A stretch of 64,000 nt of DNA, taken from positions 9,948,408-10,012,407 of the forward strand of contig CM055742.1 of assembly GCA_029465975.1 (NCBI GenBank), in the 5' to 3' direction. The position numbers and the translations under genes are program-made. A model generated the notes under the pieces. It worked only from the letters and a program-made list of their open reading frames with translations. It was not told the origin of the DNA and ran no database searches. Below are positions 23,691 to 35,780 of this stretch, piece after piece; position 1 is the stretch's first letter; each line of letters opens with the position of its first letter. The stretch comes from Dallia pectoralis. Taxonomy: Eukaryota; Chordata; Actinopteri; Esociformes; Umbridae.

Positions 23691-25039
23691 GTTCAAGTCA
23701 GGCGTTGCCCACTTTAGAAGGCCAGTCCAGAGAAACAGCGCATCCATCGAAGTTTGAAATGCATCTCCTGCCTTGGTTAAGAAGACTTTGTTTGACGAGA
23801 TCCGGTCTGTGAGTGGAAATATTTGAGTAGTTATGGATTTATCTGAGGTTAACCGGTTAGCTTCAGCTTAAGGAGGCCCTTGCAAAATCTTAATGCGTCC
23901 CATCTGGTTTTGACCCTAAGATAGTTGCTTATCAATGTGTAACTATTGTGGACCAGAATAGCTGCTTGATGAGGTTCCTTGTGGCCTTCGTTATATCAAA
24001 ATGTTTGTCGGTTATATTTTCGACTCCAAGACGTCTGTCTGTAACCTCTTTCTGTGGATTGTTTTAGATGATTTTGGGACGTAACAAGGTGTGGATGCTA
24101 AAAGTGAAATGTGCCATTTAGTTTTGGTATTTTATTAAAATAAACTACCATGACCTTAGCTTCTGAGTACTCAGGACTTCCAGTAACTTACCATACAGCG
24201 AGTTTCGCAGGGCACCTTAAACCTTGGGTAGGGCAGGGGCCATGATAGCCTGATTTAATGTTAATTAAAAAAATTATGTCTTAAATATTATATACATATA
24301 AATATATACATATAAATCATATATCCATACTCAAAGTATAATCTCATTGTAATCTTTGTGATTTTTTCCCAGAAAGTGTCTCTTCGCTCCGTACGGTTCC
24401 TCAGTAGACTTGTGACGGGAAACGTAATAATCAAAATGACAATGAGGCTTTATCTATCAGAGGGAAAACATCCAAGTCAATTCACCTCAGGCCGTTACAT
24501 TAGTGATTGCCCTTCTAATGTTGTTGCCGCCATAATGGAGCATGGCCTCGCATAGCCTCTGAAATGAGTTGGGAAACGTAATCCCCTTTATAGCCGAAGC
24601 ACTTGTTGCTAATACAGAGGTGGTCGGAAAACATTGGAAATTATATGGGAAGAGGGGGTACTTAGAGCGTTCCCGGGTTTTGTAAAGTGCTTGCGTGCTC
24701 CCCAAGGCAATATACCATGCATTAGCCTTTAGCCCGCTCTCCCCAACTGGCTTTCACACCCCTCTAAACAAGGGCACGGGGTTGTTGACCTCGTTTTAAA
24801 ATGAATGTCAACTTGTGAGCCAGGACTCCCATGCTCTAATTCGATATTGATGAAATCCCCAAAGCCTTTAGCCGTCGTAGCATTGAGAGGGGATTACAAC
24901 CCTCCAAACAGGCAGGTTGTAGGACACCTAAAGTGGCCAGCACAAACCTGGCTGTTGTAGTATAAATGGGATTCTAAATCCCCTGTCAGGTTGCAGATAT
25001 GGATACGGATTTACTGCAAGGACATTTCCTATCTGCCAA
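23691..25039. other. Intergenic, nothing recognised
   Basis: No exon or transposon end is supported. A low-complexity (TATACATA)-like run lies at 24290-24325. Confidence 0.4.
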
Positions 25040-25044
25040 TTAAG

Positions 25045-25860
25045 GGCAGACACTGCAAATCAGCCAGGCAGACACTGCATATCAGCCAGGCAGACACTGC
25101 ATATCAGCCAGGCAGACACTGCAAACCAGCCAGGCAGACACTGCAAATCAGCCAGGCAGACACTGCATATCAGCCAGGCAGACACTGCAAACCAGCCAGG
25201 CAGACACTGCAAATCAGCCAGGCAGACACTGCATATCAGCCAGGCAGACACTGCAAACCAGCCAAGCAGACACCGCATATCAGCCAGGCAGACACTGCAT
25301 ATCAGCCAGGCAGACACTGCAAATCAGCTAGGCAGACACCGCAAACCAGCCAGGCAGACACTGCATATCAGCCAGGCAGACACTGCAAACCAGCCAGGCA
25401 GACACCGCATATCAGCCAGGCAGACACTGCATATCAGCCAGGCAGACACTGCAAATCAGCCAGGCAGACACTGCAAATCAGCCAGGCAGACACTGCATAT
25501 CAGCCAGGCAGACACTGCAAATCAGCCAGGCAGACACCGCAAACCAGCCAGGCAGACACTGCATATCAGCCAGGCAGACACTGCAAACCAGCCAGAGAGA
25601 CACTGCAAACCAGCCAGGCAGACATCGCAAACCAGCCAGGCAGACATCGCAAACCAGCCAGGCAGACACCGCATACCAGCCAGGCAGACACTGCAAACCA
25701 GCCAGGCAGACACTGCAAACCAGCCAGGCAGACACTGCAAACCAGCCAGGCAGACACTGCAAACCAGCCAGGCAGACACTGCAAACAAGCCAGGCAGACA
25801 CTGCAAATCAGCCAGGCAGATACCGCAAATCAGCCAGGCAGACACTGCAAACCAGCCAGC
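25045..25860. repeat. 22-bp minisatellite (CCAGGCAGACACTGCAAATC...)
   Basis: About 37 copies of a 22-bp unit, CCAGGCAGACACTGCAAATC plus AG, with variants CATATCAG, AAACCAG and ACACCGC. The 66-bp triple period is in frame, giving long open frames on both strands with a 22-residue repeat. There are no unique spacers between units, so it is not a CRISPR-like array. Confidence 0.96.
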
Positions 25861-25983
25861 TTATGGCCACAAATACGTTGCATCAATGATTCTGTGTATA
25901 GTATATTAGCCAGAATTAGCTGGACCAGGTCTCTTCTTTACCCTAGTTACACAAAACCCTATTTTCTCACCTATCAGATTTAA

Positions 25984-27410
25984 CGCCTGCATCTGTTTCC
26001 TTAATCACTGTCCCTACTTTAGTTTCTCTTTCTTGTGTGTCTTGTCGGTCTTTGTTCAGCTCATGCCATATGTAGCGGTTGTTATGTCTTCTCTTGATAT
26101 TCAGTGTTTTTTTGTCATAGTTTGTGTATTAAATGTCCTCTGTTCTCCCTGTTCACGTGTTCTGCCTCCTCGATCGTTACAGCAATTGATCAACAACTTG
26201 CATGGTTCTAAAAGGATCGTAGTATCAATTCAGTCTTCTGTTTTAAAACATGCTCCTAACGCAAAATTGAATCTATTTATAATGTGCTATTTTTGATCAT
26301 TATTAATGTATTCAACAGTGCATAGTAATGAATGTAAATAATGTGACAATCAATAAATTAAATGTTTTCAATATGTTTCATATTTACTAAATGTGGCTGC
26401 TGGTTGTCTAATGTTTACAGCGTCTAACTGATAACCAAACGGTTGATAGATGGAATCCCAAAGCAGGCAAGGAAATGTAAATATATAATTCTGTCCCTGA
26501 GAAAAACGCTCAGCCCAGTTGGCTCCTCGGGAAACCAATGTACCAGCCCTAACACCTCTCCAATTTCACGTGGTTAGGTTCAAAGAGGCAGTCAAATATC
26601 AATTGAACCTTGTATTAAATTGATGACAAGGTTTGTTTTTCAACATTTTTTTTATTTATCTAGCTGAGAACATATGGATTAGCTAAACTTACAGTATATC
26701 CTCATATTATTACTCTACACAACCATGTTCATGGAAAACAACCATGTTTCCCGTAGTTGTGAAAAAAAAATGAAATGCTGTTGCTTGCTGTTGGCCTGAT
26801 ATTAGTTGATTGTACAGTAGGTCTGAAAAAAGCAGATGAAGCACGATTTTCTGTGTGTGTCAGGCTATTTAGAGGCATAGTTATTAGCCGTCCATCAGTG
26901 ATACACGGCAGTATACCACGTCGTTCCCTCAGAAAAGACGGGAGAAAGCCATGGCCACAGAGTGGTAATCCATTATGGATTTCCCTCGCACATAGTCTGT
27001 AATTAAGTTCTATCCGTGGCTGAAATGGCCGTAGCATACCTAAATACTCTCAACGGCCTTTATGAGGCTGCCTGCCCGTTTACTCGGTCGCGGGGAAATT
27101 CATCACCGTCTAAATACAGGCACACATAAATATTCCCAACGCCACAGTAGCTCGGATGTCGGGGGCTTTTAATGATAATCCAGTCCATTAAATTGCACAA
27201 TGCCCCGACGTTACCTGTTCATTCCAGCGTCGCTTTCCTCTGTCCTCCCGCCATTAATGAAGCTGTCACGCATCGCCTCCTAACTAATGCAGGGAAACTA
27301 GCGGGGACAAAGTAGTGTCGCGTCTTCATTAGGTGTGTTTTTCTGCGCTGCCAAACCCCACTAGCCGTGGCGTCAGTTGGTTTGGGTTTCCATGGCGACT
27401 CCATGTCGCT
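25984..27410. other. Intergenic, nothing recognised
   Basis: Unique-looking sequence. Small open frames (26033-26296, 26729-27037) lack domain or splice support. Confidence 0.35.
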
Positions 27411-27419
27411 CGCTTTCAG

Positions 27420-27506
27420 GTCAAACGCGATAAGGACAGCAAAGCGCTTGAAGAGCTGCTAAAGTTCCCATGGCCTCCCAGAGAAGTGCCGGTACAATTT
27501 GAACAG
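27420..27506 (+). other. Isolated exon-like block
   Basis: An 87-nt block with a good acceptor (GCTCGCTTTCAG) and donor (GAACAG followed by GTTACA), phase 0 at both ends. It encodes a charged peptide containing DSKALEELLKFPWPPREVPV. I do not recognise it and no partner exon is near. It may be an exon of an unidentified gene or a non-coding transcript, or chance. Confidence 0.25.
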
Positions 27507-27807
27507 GTTACATGTAAGGCTGTTTGTCCTGTCATTATCTTTGGCCGGTATGTACAGGCCTTATACATCGAACGCATGCGGGACCAGTATGACTGTGTAG
27601 TGCCAAAAAGATCAAATGAATAAGTTGATTGCTTCCTATTTTAAGTTTGGTTTATCGATTCAGTAAAATCCATTCTCAGAAAGCCTAACATCCAAATTGA
27701 CGACCGAAAGTACGGTATTCTTAACTTAACTGTCATATAAGAAGCCGCGAGGACTTGCGAAGGTTGCTAGAGTTGAAGATTTTGTGATCGATGATTTGCT
27801 GCCCGTT

Positions 27808-28250
27808 TCATTATGAACCCTTGGAGGTCCTCCATCTTTTCCTTTCCTCTCCTCTGTACACTTTTATTATGAACCCTTGGAGGTCCTCCATCTTTTCCTC
27901 TCCTCTCCTCCGTCCACTTTTATTATGAACCCTTGGAGGTCCTCCATCTTTTCCTTTCCTCTCCTCTGTACACTTTTATTATGAACCCTTGGAGGTCCTC
28001 CATCTTTTCCTCTCCTCTCCTCCGTACACTTTTATTATGAACCCTTGGAGGTCCTCCATCTTTTCCTCTCCTCTCCTCCGTCCACTTTTATTATGAACCC
28101 TTGGAGGTCCTCCATCTTTTCCTCTCCTCTCCTCCGTACACTTTTATTATGAACCCTTGGAGGTCCTCCATCTTTTCCTCTCCTCTCCTCCGTACACTTT
28201 TATTATGAAACGTTGGAGGTCCTCCATCTTTTCCTCTCCTCTCCTTTGTA
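27808..28250. repeat. 56-bp minisatellite
   Basis: About eight copies of a 56-bp unit starting TTTTATTATGAACCCTTGGA, then GGTCCTCCATCTTTTCCTCT and a CTCCTCT-rich part ending GTACAC or GTCCAC. Copies are nearly identical, indicating recent expansion; the first and last copies are degenerate. Confidence 0.95.
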
Positions 28251-28384
28251 TTCTCCACTAGCTTCCAGTTAATGTTTCCTCCACATTTCCCCACCATTGC
28301 CTTTGTGATCTAAAATATCCAACAGTAGGTGCATACATTTTAGGAAAGCTGGTTGGGATATCCACACAACTACTAGTAGTACTG

Positions 28385-28550
28385 TTGGTAGTACCTGGTT
28401 CCTCTCAAGGTTTCTTCCAAAATTCGCCCCATCAGGGAGTTTTTCCTAGCCGCTGTGTATCAACATGTTCTGCTCGGGTTTCGGTTGGTAAAAGCCCTTT
28501 TTGACAACGTAAAAGTAAGAAGGGCTTTAAAAAATACATTTAATTTAATC
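28385..28550 (+). mobile_element. LINE/SINE-type 3' tail copy
   Basis: CTGGTTCCTCTCAAGGTTTC followed by GGGAGTTTTTCCTAGCCGCT and AGAAGGGCTTTAAAAAATAC is a common fish repeat tail. The same family appears at 59490-59690 (plus) and, inverted, at 39895-40000. Confidence 0.6.
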
Positions 28551-29660
28551 TGCTCACTATTTCACATAGCTATTTTAAGATTAAACTGTCTGCCACTCTG
28601 GATTAGTTTGTCTGCTAGAGGACTCAATTGTACGTGTGAAATGTTAATGTAACCGATGCCTTTCATTGCCATTGTATTTCTAAAAATCTTCCTAATCGAT
28701 ATTGCTCATGAGGCCAATGAGATTGACATGTAAACCTATAGTAACCCCTTTGTGACCAACTTAATATCATCTTAGAGAATATTGCCAACACAGCGTGTCA
28801 GCTTGACAGCTTTTCTGGGGCTGAATATAGCCAATACGCAATAAAGCGACACGGATCGAGTGCCTTTGTGTTCAAACATAATGAAACATTTGAGGCATTG
28901 CCTTTTGATATGACAGAGTCACGATCAAAGTAAATTTTTTCGAGAGGGTTATGTCACGTTTAGCCACGGCAGTTTCGTCTCCAGCCCGCCAACCTGAATT
29001 GAATCATCCTAACAGAATACTGTCTATCATCATTGGAAGAGAATAGTGTGGCGCATTTGCATTTGCATTCAGAACATGATGCACAGCGCCCATCGCTAGC
29101 CAACCCGTACTGTTTCCACTGCGTGTGTAATCAGTTTATCTTAACATTACCACACACGTGCTTTCTCATGGCCGACGAACTGCGTGCCGTCTGGCCGACC
29201 TTTCCTCATCCCCAAAATGTATCACAATTATTGTCACTGTGGCCGCGCTGCGATTACCCGTCCATTTTAAAACGTTCAGGGCAGTTGGCCCGGTCCATCA
29301 TGCGGGACTGTGGACAACACGAAAGCGAGAAATGGATGGAGACAAAGGTTGTTACTTGCCTTGTCACTTTGATCTTTGCTTCTTTGTCAATATATATTCA
29401 TGGCAATCCACTTTGCTTGTTGTTTTCGGGCAGTCAACAAGGTGGACATGCTATGGATGTTCTAGAACTGGTTACATAATTCAGTTGCAACAAATTGTTG
29501 TTTTACGGCAGTCAACCAGTGCCTCGGACAGATCAATGTAAACCTAGACAGCTCTCTCTCCTCCCAACCCCAGAAAAACAAACTCAATTCTAAAATTAAG
29601 TGCAGAATCGGTTTCCTATTCAGCAACAGGACCTCCTTATTTCATGCTGCAAAACTTGCC
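28551..29660. other. Intergenic, nothing recognised
   Basis: Two overlapping plus-strand frames at 29033-29541 have no domain signature. I treat them as chance open frames. Confidence 0.35.
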
Positions 29661-29671
29661 TTAGTGAAGAT

Positions 29672-30492
29672 CAGTGTTGGGAGTAACGGCGTTTAAGTAT
29701 AACGGCGTTACTAACGGAGTTACTTTTTCAGTAACGGAGTAATCTAATTAAATACTGTTTCCATCGTTACAACGCCGTTATCTTTACTGAGATTGAAAGT
29801 GTCGCGTTACTACAATTTGGTTGAATTAAGCGCGAGGTGTCATGTTTTGGCTACACAACAACTGCAGCTGGGGTGGGGATGATGACGCCGTTGCAAATGC
29901 GATGATGATTGGCTGTGTGGGCGGTGCCTTGCTCACGCTGTCTCGCTGCACACACTCTGACTACCACTAAACAAGACTGCGTCAGCGACAATGGCGACGA
30001 GCCGGGGAAGTTCAAAAATAGCGGTGTCAAACTGGAAGTACCGGCACTACTTCTCGCTCATTGAAGTCAAAGGCAAGAATGTGTATGTTACATGCACGCT
30101 ATGCCCACATTGCCCAGGAAAAAAGACGTTATCCACGTCTGCCTCAAGCAATGATTTTCCTTTGTTTCTTTTTACCCAGGTTTTTGTGTCTTAAATTTGC
30201 ACTTGAATTTTATTTTCAATATTTATTTATGTTTTTATCATATGCATATCATATGGCAGCTAAAATACTGTATATAGTGTTTTATTCTTCAATAAGTTAA
30301 TATAAACACCTTTGACGTTAAACGTTATAGAACGTAATAGCGTTTAGAACGTAAACAAAATAATGTCAGTTACTTTGCTGAGTAACTAATTACTTTTACA
30401 ATGTGGCAACTGAGTTACTAACTCAATTACTTTTTGGGAGAAGTAATTTGTAACTAACTAATTACTTTTTTTAAGTAAGATGACCAACACTG
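29672..30492 (+). mobile_element. hAT element, internally deleted, 8-bp TSD
   Basis: An 821-bp element starting CAGTGTTGGGAGTAACGGC and ending GATGACCAACACTG, giving inverted termini CAGTGTTGG. It is flanked by a perfect 8-bp duplication GTGAAGAT at 29664-29671 and 30493-30500. Subterminal GTAACGG/GTTACT motifs repeat inward on both sides, as in fish hAT families. It retains the start of a transposase with a BED-type zinc finger (29991-30194) but lacks the catalytic domain, so it is non-autonomous. Confidence 0.92.
29991..30194 (+). pseudogene. hAT transposase N-terminus (BED zinc finger remnant)
   Basis: A 67-residue frame from an ATG inside the hAT element. It reads SNWKYRHYFSLIEVKGKNVY, then TCTLCPHCPGKKTLSTS, which resembles the start of a BED zinc finger (an aromatic residue followed by Cys-x2-Cys). 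The His-containing second half and the RNase-H-like catalytic domain with its dimerisation region are absent. BED fingers bind transposon ends in full-length hAT transposases. Here the frame is truncated by an internal deletion. Confidence 0.6.
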
Positions 30493-30721
30493 GTGAAGAT
30501 AACTATTATTCCAATGTTTGACTTTGGTGATGTGGTTTATAGAACTGCGTCAAACTCTCTCCTTAAAAAACTGGTTTTGTTACCAATGGCCCATACAACA
30601 CCTACCACTGCAACGTTTACGCATTAGTCGGCTGGTCGTCGTTATACACTCAGCGTCTAACTTATAGGCCTATATACTGGCCTATATACTGTGTATATAT
30701 AATATCAGTATTACATCATTT

Positions 30722-32455
30722 ACACGTCTCTGCTAGGCAGAGTCCCACTGTAACTAAGCCTTTTAGTCACCATAGCTCTACCCACGCACAGTAAACCCTC
30801 AAGCAGGCAGTGGTGGTGAGTAACAAAGTAAAAAAACTTCGCTACTTTACTTAAGTATTTTTTTGGGGGATCTGTACTTTACTTGAGTAAGTTTTATTTA
30901 CATTAACAAACACTCTTACTCTACTACAATATTAAAGACAAAGTTTACTTTTTACTCCTATAAATTTTCCGCAAGATCCCTGTAATATTACACTGGCTTT
31001 CCATACCAATGAAAAACGTGGTTTTCTTTAGTAAAAAATAATGCGCGACCTCTTTGCCAGCAAACGCTCACGTATATCAACCAGTTCGTCATTTCGAAGT
31101 CGAAGTGTGAGATGAGCGCACTCACCCCAGAAATAGGTGCTAGCAATGATCCCGACGTTCATGACAGGGATCACAGCTCACCCATGGCCATATCTTAATT
31201 TTTTTTTTAATTTACGGAAGTCAAGGGAGATTCGTTTCGGATGAAATGCCTTCTTTGCCTACCACGGGTGAATTACATTTCAGCATTCAAAACTTCACCC
31301 TCAAATCTGAGAAAACATATTGAGGTGATGACTTTAATGTTGTTACTATTGTAAGCCAAGTGAGGTGATTTCATATTTAAACTCATTGTAAACAGCTAGT
31401 TAACGTTAGTCAGGTTAGCTAACGGATATTGATTGCTAACGGTGGCAGACTTGGGTATGTGTGATTAACACTGTAAGCTGGATGCAGGAGAGAAGCAGGT
31501 AATGTTGCAAGTTCCACCCCTGTACTGCTATAAGGTGCTTCATTGTTTCAATTAAATATTGCATATCACTCCCAAAACATTTGATCGGCTTACTTATTGA
31601 TGTTTACAGTTAATTTGAATATTTACTTTTTACTTTCGGTACTTAAGTACATTTTAAATCGAATACTTTTGTACTTTTACTCAAGTGGCGTTTTTATTTA
31701 GAACATTCACATTTTTTATTTAGGTAAATGTACTTTTACTCAAGTACAACTTTTGAGTACTTTTACCACCACTGCAAGCAGGTACATTGCCTTAGTCACC
31801 CCAAAAGCCTGCACAACTTTTGTCAGCCAATCCTTCCAGTTTTCTGCCGCCAATGACAGGAACGAATGACAGAAACCCCTAAAACTCAAAGTCTTATTTC
31901 ATCCATTGCCTTCAAACTACTCCTGTCTGAACTTTGTATGAACTTTTGCCCAATCACAGTATGTGTTAATTGCCATTTGCTTTCATCCACACCCTCTTTT
32001 TACTTTTGCACAAGGGATCCTTTTCTCCTGTACTGATGTCATACTTGTAAACATTCTTTGAATTATTCTATTTGCTTAGGCATTCTCAAATGCTGTTCCT
32101 CCCCCTTCCTCAAGGTAAGATAACTTGTGCACACTAATTGACTTGCCTGCTTGATACACTTTAACTCTTACTTTCTGTATAAAGACTCTCCTTTGTAATT
32201 CTATATAGTGGTAACTGCCATATCAATGTTGATCAACTTACCTGCTTACACCTCATCCTGTTTTAACTGTATATTGCCTCTCCAATTGATCCTGTATTGT
32301 CATCTTAAATCCCACAGCTATTTGCTCCTGTATTTTGTTTATTAATTGTGTAATTGTATGTTGTCTTGCACGTCTTTCGCTTATCTTTGCCAGGTCAAAG
32401 TTGCAAATGAGAATTTGTTCATTCTCATGATCTAAAATAAAATAAAAGTGTCCTC
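30722..32455 (+). mobile_element. Old dispersed repeat (LINE-like), split by a hAT insertion
   Basis: The sequences 30722-30807 plus 31775-32455 are collinear with 53431-53950. Shared phrases include GCTCTACCCACGCACAGTAA, GCCTTAGTCACCCCAAAAGC, CAGCCAATCCTTCCAGTTTT and the tail GTTGCAAATGAGAATTTGTTC. The tail resembles the 3' end of fish LINE families. The left copy is interrupted by the hAT element 30808-31774 and has extra sequence in its middle relative to the right copy. Confidence 0.7.
30808..31774 (+). mobile_element. hAT element, 967 bp, 8-bp TSD, inside an older repeat
   Basis: The element starts CAGTGGTGGTGAGTAACAAA and ends TTTTACCACCACTG, with inverted termini CAGTGGTGG. It is flanked by a perfect 8-bp duplication CAAGCAGG at 30800-30807 and 31775-31782. 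Subterminal TACTTNACTTGAGTA motifs occur at both ends. An internal block near 31205-31330 encodes a BED-finger-like remnant (MKCLLCLPR and then SPSNLRKHIE). No catalytic domain remains. Confidence 0.92.
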
Positions 32456-34080
32456 TCTTCAGAAATGCCTTGAGGAGAAAACAAGTTAGCTAAGCTAGTA
32501 CTACAGCTAACCGTCAACCAGCACACAAGCTAACTAGCTAGCTAACTATTGCCCCTTCACATAGTGAACCCAGCATACGCCCGGCTCACCCACATGTCAT
32601 GCATGTCTCCATCTGTGCTGACTTTTTGTGACATGGGCCTACACATGGAGTGCTCACAAACCAAGAGTCCTGCATGGAGTTGTAGTAAACAAGTCGCAAG
32701 TGAAGGTTGCGCCAGCATTTAAGCCAAGTCATCTTCTGCTTATCAGACTTCTGACAAAGATGGAACCAAGTCCAGCCTGAACTCGGTTATAAATGGCACC
32801 GTTTCCTCAATAAGGATGACAAACCCATTAGTTCAAACCAGGACACTTGTCACTGTCAGCACACTGAGTCTGGCCTACTCCCAAACTGTAGAATTGGGCA
32901 CTACATTTGTCTCTGCCCCTTAGACTTCCCTGAGACCAGCATGTCCCAAGCAGGGCCAAAAATCAATAGGGACATGCTCCCGTCGTGTCCAGAGACTTTG
33001 GCAATACCTACCATGGGTGTGCCAGGTACTGAAGTCCACCTTCTAGGTAGAGCGCGGGTCCAGGGCACGTCCTGTTAGAACAGCATGTAACCACTCTGCT
33101 GATGGCATATCGCGGGGTGAAGACGAGATGACACTGCGATGCTTCACAGCGGAACGAAAGGCATTACTCAAACGCCAGAGGGCTTCAAGACCTCAGGCTG
33201 CTTAATGACATTCCACCAACTGCGCGTTAGGCCACGCCCTTGGCATACGTCTCCACACTTCCCATCATGCTTTGCATGAGTAAACAGTAGAAGGAAGTAG
33301 ATATCGCACCATATGCTCCCAATGCTACCTGTCTGTCAGCAGGGTTACGCAAGTAGCCTTAATTTGTTCAGTTGACAAGAGACAGGAGATTTGTGTGCGG
33401 AAATGTACCGGGTTTACGAGCGATGACGACTTGTCACGTCTTCTCTGGTCCTAGTGTCCAAATGTAAAGAGTTATTGTGTTTGTGCTGTGATAACGAGGT
33501 TTTCTGATTGTAGGGAATGGTTGGGAGTGGCATGTTTTGACGGGCAGAAGGTGTTCTGAAACATAACCGAATAGATTCAGTTTCTCATGGTACTTAATCG
33601 AAGCAACGGCAGCACCCGTTTCATCACACTCCAGTCACGTTATGTTTTCGAAGACCTTTAACAAACTCTGATTTCTATAAGCCCTTATGACCGGCCATGA
33701 CATCCGAGCGTGAATATGATAAGAAAATGCAACAGATAAAAAAAGAAAATGAAAATTGGATTGAAGATTAAATTAGTGTTGCCTCTCTAATCCATAGGAG
33801 AATTAGGCAATAGTGTGTATAAAGACTGCTAATGAGTAGGTTTCCTAAAATGGTGACAACAGACTCGGAATCAGCAATGGCAAAACATTCAGATGACTAT
33901 TTACATATTCATGGCGCCCACTGCTGTTTGGTTATTGTAGCGTGAGGCCACTCGGTTGAACACCATAATGATAGGCCGACCCCTCAATGGTTGCTTAATG
34001 GAGTGTCCCACACAGACCGCCAGGGGCCACAAAACGGATTGTTCTAATCTTCCACTTTGTAGTCTGAGTATCCTCTCCTT
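32456..34080. other. Intergenic, nothing recognised
   Basis: No exon, tandem array or transposon terminus that I can support. A GCTAACTAGCTAGCTAAC palindrome-like run occurs near 32528-32547. Confidence 0.4.
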
Positions 34081-34089
34081 CCTGTGTTG

Positions 34090-34380
34090 TATTACTGCGA
34101 GAGCCAGAGAAGGGAGATAGGCGGGGAAGAGTGGAGAATGGAGACGGATGTAGTGTGCGGGAGAGAGAGCGAGAGTGACGAGCGAGGGAGACTAGCGAGA
34201 TCGAGGAGCAGGGGGAGGGAGAGGAGTGAGAGAGAGGGGCGAGGGAGAGGGGCGATGGAGAGGAGCGAGAGTCAGGGGCGAGATTGAGGGGCAAGATTTA
34301 GGAGCGAGGGAGAGGAGCGAGGGGCGAGTGTGAGGAGCCAGTGTGAGGAGCTGGGGAGAGGAGCAAGGGAGAGAAACCCA
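34090..34380. repeat. GA-rich low-complexity tract
   Basis: A purine-rich tract of GAGGGGCGAGGGAGAGGAGC-type units on the plus strand, irregular and without a fixed period. Arg/Glu/Ser-rich open frames over it are artefacts. Confidence 0.8.
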
Positions 34381-34479
34381 AATAGGGAGTAAGACGTTAA
34401 TTTGGTGCTAGGTTCCACCTCAATTGTATTCTATTGGCTATAATAACGACAAACTGAGGTGGCCACACTTCCACCAAGA

Positions 34480-35780
34480 GTGTGATTTTATATTATATCT
34501 TCTTCATATTCCTGTATATTAGCATCTCATTTACTGGTGTCATTTATATTCCTGTATATTAGCATCTCATTTACTGATGTCGTTTATATTCCTGTGTATT
34601 AGCATCTCATTTACTGGTGTCATTTATATTCCTGTATATTAGCATCTCATTTACTGGTGTCATTTATATTCCTGTATATTAGCATCTCATTTACTGGTGT
34701 CATTTATATTCCTGTATATTAGCATTTCATTTACTGGTGTCATTTATATTCCTGTATATTAGCATCTCATTTACTGGTGTCATTTATATTCCTGTATATT
34801 AGCATCTCATTTACTGGTGTCATTTATATTCCTGTATATTAGCATCTCATTTACTGGTGTCATTTATATTCCTGTATATTAGCATCTCATTTACTGGTGT
34901 CATTTATATTCCTGTATATTAGCATCTCATTTACTGGTGTCATTTATATTCCTGTATATTAGCATCTCATTTACTGGTGTCATTTATATTCCTGTATATT
35001 AGCATCTCATTCAGCATCTCATTTACTGGCATCTCATTTACTGGTGTCATTTATATTGCTGTGTATTAGCATCTCATTTACTGGTGTCATTTATATTCCT
35101 GTATATTAGCATCTCATTTACTGGAGTCATTTATAGTCCTGTATATTAGCATTTCATTTACTGGAGTCATTTATATTCCTGTATATTAGCATCTCATTTA
35201 CTGGTGTCATTTATATTCCTGTATATTATCATCTCATTTACTGGAGTCATTTATAGTCCTGTATATTTGCATCTCATTTACTGGTGTCGTTTATATTCCT
35301 GTGTATTAGCATCTCATTTACTGGAGTCATTTATATTCCTGTATATTAGCATCTCATTTACTGGTGTCATTTATATTCCGGTATATTATCATCTCATTTA
35401 CTGGAGTCATTTATAGTCCTGTATATTAGCATCTCATTTACTGGTGTCATTTATATTCCTGTATATTAGCATCTCATTTACTGGTGTCATTTATATTCCT
35501 GTATATTATCATCTCATTTACTGGAGTCATTTATAGTCCTGTATATTTGCATCTCATTTACTGGTGTCGTTTATATTCCTGTGTATTAGCATCTCATTTA
35601 CTGGTGTCGTTTATATTCCTGTATATTAGCATCTCATTTACTGGTGTCGTTTATATTCCTGTATATTAGCATCTCATTTACTGGTGTCATTTATATTCCT
35701 GTATATTATCATCTCATTTACTGATGTCATTTATATTCCTGTTTATTAGCATCTCATTTACTGGTGTCATTTATACAACT
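34480..35780. repeat. 40-bp minisatellite
   Basis: About 32 copies of a 40-bp unit, CATTTATATTCCTGTATATT followed by AGCATCTCATTTACTGGTGT. The left half is nearly homogeneous. The right half carries variants (GGAGTC, TAGTCC, TTATCATC, GTGTATTAGC) that recur in the same order, indicating duplication of multi-unit blocks. A compound unit near 35008-35045 marks an out-of-register event. Confidence 0.97.

Noticed and set aside
25045..25860. CRISPR-like regular repeat
   Set aside because: Units are contiguous without unique spacers and the sequence is a vertebrate nuclear minisatellite; the same holds for the arrays at 17.8, 23.0 and 60.6 kb.
24991..25983. 330-residue plus-strand frame
   Set aside because: A 22-residue repeat produced by a 22-bp array whose triple period is in frame; there is no signal, domain or splice support.
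29033..29541. Protein-coding gene in two overlapping frames
   Set aside because: There are no recognisable motifs, no splice partners and mixed composition; probably chance.
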